From JBBTCJ01 sp038043285 (GTDB lineage Bacteria > Planctomycetota > Phycisphaerae > UBA1845): a stretch of 16,411 bases of DNA. The stretch lies in NCBI GenBank assembly GCA_038043285.1, contig JBBTCJ010000114.1, positions 1 through 16,411 of the forward strand, given 5' to 3'. Within the stretch, counting starts at the first letter, position 1. Each line of letters begins with the position of its first letter. A program made the translations under genes and the position numbers. Positions 14,530 through 16,411 of the stretch are shown here, piece by piece. The notes under the pieces were generated by a model. It worked only from the letters and a program-made list of their open reading frames with translations, was not told the DNA's origin and made no database searches.

Positions 14530-15954
14530 CTAGGTAAACATGCGGAGTTGGCCGCGTTCGAGGGCGTACTTCTCCACCGGTTCTACGACGTTGATCGGGT
14601 AGTCGCCCGAAAAGCACGCGGTGCAGTATTGGTCACGCGGCATTTTGACGCACGACAACATCCCGTCCAGCGAGAGGTAGTGCAGGGAATCCACGCCGAT
14701 GAACTTCCGGATTTCGTCCTCCGAGCGAGTGAACGCGATCAGCTCCTTCTGGTCCGGGAAGTCGATCCCGAAATAGCATGGATGTCGGATCGGCGGGCTG
14801 GCGACGCGCAGGTGAATCTCCTTCGCCCCGGCTTCACGAAGCGCGCCGATCTTTCCCCGGGTCGTCGTGCCTCGCACGACCGAGTCCTCGACGACCACGA
14901 GCCGTTGCCCTGCGACAGCCTCCTTGATCACCGCGAGTTTCATCTTCACGGCATGGTCGCGGCCCGATTGTGTGGGCATGATGAACGATCGACCGGTGAA
15001 GTAGCTGGTGGTGAAGGCCCTTCCAAAAGGTATTCCGCTTTCGCGGGCGTACCCCGTGGCGGCGCATTGCCCAGCGTTGGGAATGGCGACGACGAGGTCG
15101 GCCTGGACCGGGGCTTGCCGCGCCAACGCCCGGCCCATCGCCACACGGGCCATGTGCACATTGTCGCCAAAAACCACACTGGCGGGATCGGCAAAATAGA
15201 TTTGCTCAAAGATGCAGGCCGCCCCCCGCCCGGACGCCTCGGCACCGAAGCGGCGACTCGCCCACCCTTCCTCGGTGATGGTCACGACCTCGCCAGGCTC
15301 GACATCACGGACATACTTCGCATCCACCAGGTCGAGGGCCTTCGTCTCCGATGCGACGATTGTCGCCCCGCATTTGGTGCGACCAAGGCACAGCGGGCGG
15401 AAACCCAGCGGATCGCGGACCGCCACCATGCGGTCCGGGAACAGCAGCAACAGCGAGTAGGCCCCTTGCAAGTGATTCAGAACATGGTTGAGCGGATTCT
15501 CCTTGGTCTGGTGCGAAGGCTTGGCCAGAAGATGAATGATGACCTCGGTGTCGCTGGTGGTCTGGAAAATGTGCCCGACGTCTTCGTAGCTCCGCCGCAG
15601 GAGTGCTGCGTTGATCAGGTTGCCGTTGTGGGCGATCGCCACCTGGCCGCCGGCGAACGAAAACAGCAGGGGCTGAGCGTTGGCGATGCTGCTCGAGCCG
15701 GTGGTTGAATATCGGCAGTGTCCGATCGCCACCCGCCCGCGAATACCACGAAGCGAATCCTCGGTGAACACCTCATTGACCAGCCCCAGACCCGCGTGGC
15801 GGAGGAGAACCTCACCGTTGGTCGAGACGATCCCCGCCGATTCCTGCCCTCGATGCTGCAACGCGTATAGCCCGAGGTGGGTGAGCTCGACCGCCTGCTC
15901 GTGCCCCCACACTCCGAACAAACCACAATGATGTCGTACCGATGGTCGATGCAC
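14530..15954 (-). CDS. purF: Amidophosphoribosyltransferase PurF (Fe-S type)
   Basis: Cytoplasmic enzyme for the first committed step of purine synthesis: PRPP plus glutamine gives 5-phosphoribosylamine. 474 residues. The start HRPSVRHHCGLFGV carries a nine-residue propeptide whose removal would expose nucleophile Cys10, as in Bacillus PurF. Class II glutaminase blocks: LQHRGQESAGI (32-42), IGHCRYSTTG (77-86), AHNGNL (108-113). The PRPP loop is VVVEDSVVRGTT (353-364). Four cysteines placed like the [4Fe-4S] ligands of the Bacillus enzyme are present: Cys247, Cys393, Cys444 and Cys447. IPNAG (291-295) replaces the common IPDSG. The start is a GTG; no later start would keep Cys10 near the N-terminus. 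Stop is TAG. No other pur gene is beside it, so it may be monocistronic. Confidence 0.96.
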   Translation of the reverse strand: MHRPSVRHHCGLFGVWGHEQAVELTHLGLYALQHRGQESAGIVSTNGEVLLRHAGLGLVNEVFTEDSLRGIRGRVAIGHCRYSTTGSSSIANAQPLLFSFAGGQVAIAHNGNLINAALLRRSYEDVGHIFQTTSDTEVIIHLLAKPSHQTKENPLNHVLNHLQGAYSLLLLFPDRMVAVRDPLGFRPLCLGRTKCGATIVASETKALDLVDAKYVRDVEPGEVVTITEEGWASRRFGAEASGRGAACIFEQIYFADPASVVFGDNVHMARVAMGRALARQAPVQADLVVAIPNAGQCAATGYARESGIPFGRAFTTSYFTGRSFIMPTQSGRDHAVKMKLAVIKEAVAGQRLVVVEDSVVRGTTTRGKIGALREAGAKEIHLRVASPPIRHPCYFGIDFPDQKELIAFTRSEDEIRKFIGVDSLHYLSLDGMLSCVKMPRDQYCTACFSGDYPINVVEPVEKYALERGQLRMFT

Positions 15955-15961
15955 GGGCGAA

Positions 15962-15976
15962 GGAAAGTCACTTTCC
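15962..15976. promoter_or_regulatory. Perfect palindrome overlapping the purF translation start region
   Basis: GGAAAGT-C-ACTTTCC has 7-bp arms and ends 7 bp before the purF GTG in transcript direction. It occupies the place where a Shine-Dalgarno would be, and none is otherwise obvious. It could be an operator or a small hairpin that tunes translation. Function is inference. Confidence 0.4.
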
Positions 15977-16009
15977 GTTTCCGGCGAAACCCATGAGGCC
16001 AGTCAAGGC

Positions 16010-16038
16010 AGGGTACAGGCCCGACCCGACTTCGTCAA
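16010..16038 (-). promoter_or_regulatory. Candidate sigma-70-type promoter of purF
   Basis: On the minus strand, TTGACG (16038-16033) and TACCCT (16015-16010) are spaced by 17 bp. The -35 matches 5 of 6 and the -10 keeps the TAnnnT frame only. A start about 7 bp on would leave a leader of roughly 50 nt that contains the palindrome at 15962-15976. Confidence 0.35.
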
Positions 16039-16147
16039 CCGCTCGACGGTGCGTGGATTGGGCGCCGTGAGCCGGCAAGACGTCCTAATATGACAGCGCC
16101 ACCTTCGCTGGGCGACCGAGAATATGGTTCGAATTCGCTGTGTCCGA

Positions 16148-16171
16148 TGCGTCAGAGCGCTGCGTCAGAGC
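16148..16171 (+). repeat. Short tandem direct repeat
   Basis: TGCGTCAGAGC occurs at 16148-16158 and again at 16161-16171, separated by GC, giving a 13-bp period. The second copy abuts the first hairpin arm (16171). Confidence 0.6.
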
Positions 16172-16190
16172 ACCGGGCGCAAGCCCGGTG
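16171..16190. terminator. GNRA-loop hairpin downstream of the Cys-rich gene
   Basis: CACCGGGC (16171-16178) and GCCCGGTG (16183-16190) pair perfectly over 8 bp around a GCAA tetraloop. It lies 79 bp past the stop of the Cys-rich gene (minus strand) and may end that transcript, together with the next hairpin. On the minus strand the loop reads TTGC, which is not GNRA. Confidence 0.5.
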
Positions 16191-16196
16191 ACATAT

Positions 16197-16222
16197 CCGC
16201 GGGCTGGCGCCCCGCGGCTCTG
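16197..16222. repeat. Second palindrome plus copy of the dispersed 10-mer
   Basis: CCGCGGG (16197-16203) pairs with CCCGCGG (16211-16217) around a 7-nt loop. The right arm runs into CGCGGCTCTG (16213-16222), the complement of the CAGAGCCGCG repeat found in two other gaps. Two adjacent palindromes in one gap look like a REP-type unit. Confidence 0.5.
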
Positions 16223-16268
16223 AACCAGATATAGCGCTGTAGTGCTAAGGAAGCCCAGCCGCCAGGCA

Positions 16269-16411
16269 TCAACGCGGGCATACTTGATTGGCGGAGGTCA
16301 CGCAACTGTCGTCCCACTCCGTCTCGCAACAGAACGGGTCATCCGGACAAACAAGCGCACAGCAGTCTCGGCTATTGCATCCTGCCGTCGGATGGGCGGT
16401 AAAGCAGTCAG
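16269..16411 (-). CDS. Cys-rich secreted-type protein, C-terminal fragment (continues beyond window)
   Basis: The minus-strand frame entering at the right edge ends at a TGA (16271-16269) and gives 46 residues, nine of them Cys, starting DCFTAHPTAGCNSRDCC and continuing with LVCPDDPFCCETEWDDSC. The pattern H-x-T-x-G-C, D-x-C-C-x3-C, D-P-F-C-C-x3-W-D-x2-C matches a repeat module that I associate, from memory, with large secreted proteins of planctomycetes, where it often occurs in tandem near the C-terminus. The paired Cys suggest disulfide bonding outside the cytoplasm. The N-terminus, signal peptide and any further modules lie outside the window. The other two minus frames are closed or lack such composition. 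Function is unknown; the real-gene call is well supported by the motif spacing. Confidence 0.75.
   Translation of the reverse strand, partial: DCFTAHPTAGCNSRDCCALVCPDDPFCCETEWDDSCVTSANQVCPR

Larger units (their letters stand above)
15955..16268. other. Intergenic region upstream of purF
   Basis: About 314 bp between purF and the Cys-rich gene, both on the minus strand. It holds the purF palindrome and candidate promoter, a 13-bp-period direct repeat, and two strong hairpins listed separately. I see no coding frame or RNA gene. Confidence 0.55.

Noticed and set aside
14548..15708. 386-residue open frame opposite purF
   Set aside because: Antisense shadow; purF has complete family motifs on the other strand.
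16120..16150. tRNA-like GGTTCGAATTCG upstream of purF
   Set aside because: No pairing T-stem and no cloverleaf in the flanking sequence.

Overview
This window looks like chromosomal DNA from a GC-rich bacterium, most likely a planctomycete (Planctomycetota, perhaps Phycisphaerae-like). The assignment is inference. It rests on high GC, long gaps carrying palindromic repeat units, a futalosine-pathway menaquinone gene, and a partial Cys-rich secreted protein at the right edge of a kind I associate with that phylum. I found no rRNA, tRNA, CRISPR array, transposase or phage gene.

Layout. Left end, minus strand: murQ (1382-2338) followed 34 bp later by a GHL10/DigH-type glycoside hydrolase lipoprotein (43-1347), together suggesting cell-wall sugar recycling. 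Diverging from these, plus strand: rocA-type glutamate-semialdehyde dehydrogenase (2835-4385). Next comes a secreted glutathione peroxidase (4644-5237), a CheX-like phosphatase (5516-6010), a secreted protein with two thioredoxin domains (6180-7124), mqnE (7168-8535), an overlapping MgtC/SapB membrane protein (8486-9193) and an unrecognised protein (9403-10044). A minus-strand exopolysaccharide sugar transferase (10193-11677) diverges from a plus-strand lipoprotein (11916-12728) and a tandem VanZ-like membrane protein (12765-14372). The last full gene is purF on the minus strand (14530-15954). The C-terminal end of a Cys-rich protein enters on the minus strand at 16269-16411.

The main discovery is the peroxidase. 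Its active-site codon is an in-frame TGA (4848-4850) in the context NVASL-U-GLT, with the rest of the GPx fold and its Gln/Trp/Asn tetrad partners intact downstream. A bacterial SECIS-like hairpin with a GGUCU loop and a bulged U lies 24 nt past the UGA. It is therefore very probably a selenoprotein that an ordinary gene caller would report as a stump plus a headless fragment. TGA ends at least seven other genes here, so wholesale code reassignment is not the explanation. The selenocysteine machinery (selA, selB, selC, selD) is not in the window. The two-thioredoxin-domain protein nearby could belong to the same envelope thiol-redox chemistry.

Gaps between genes contain several strong hairpins, and a 10-mer (CAGAGCCGCG or its complement) recurs in three separate intergenic regions, suggesting a dispersed REP-like element.
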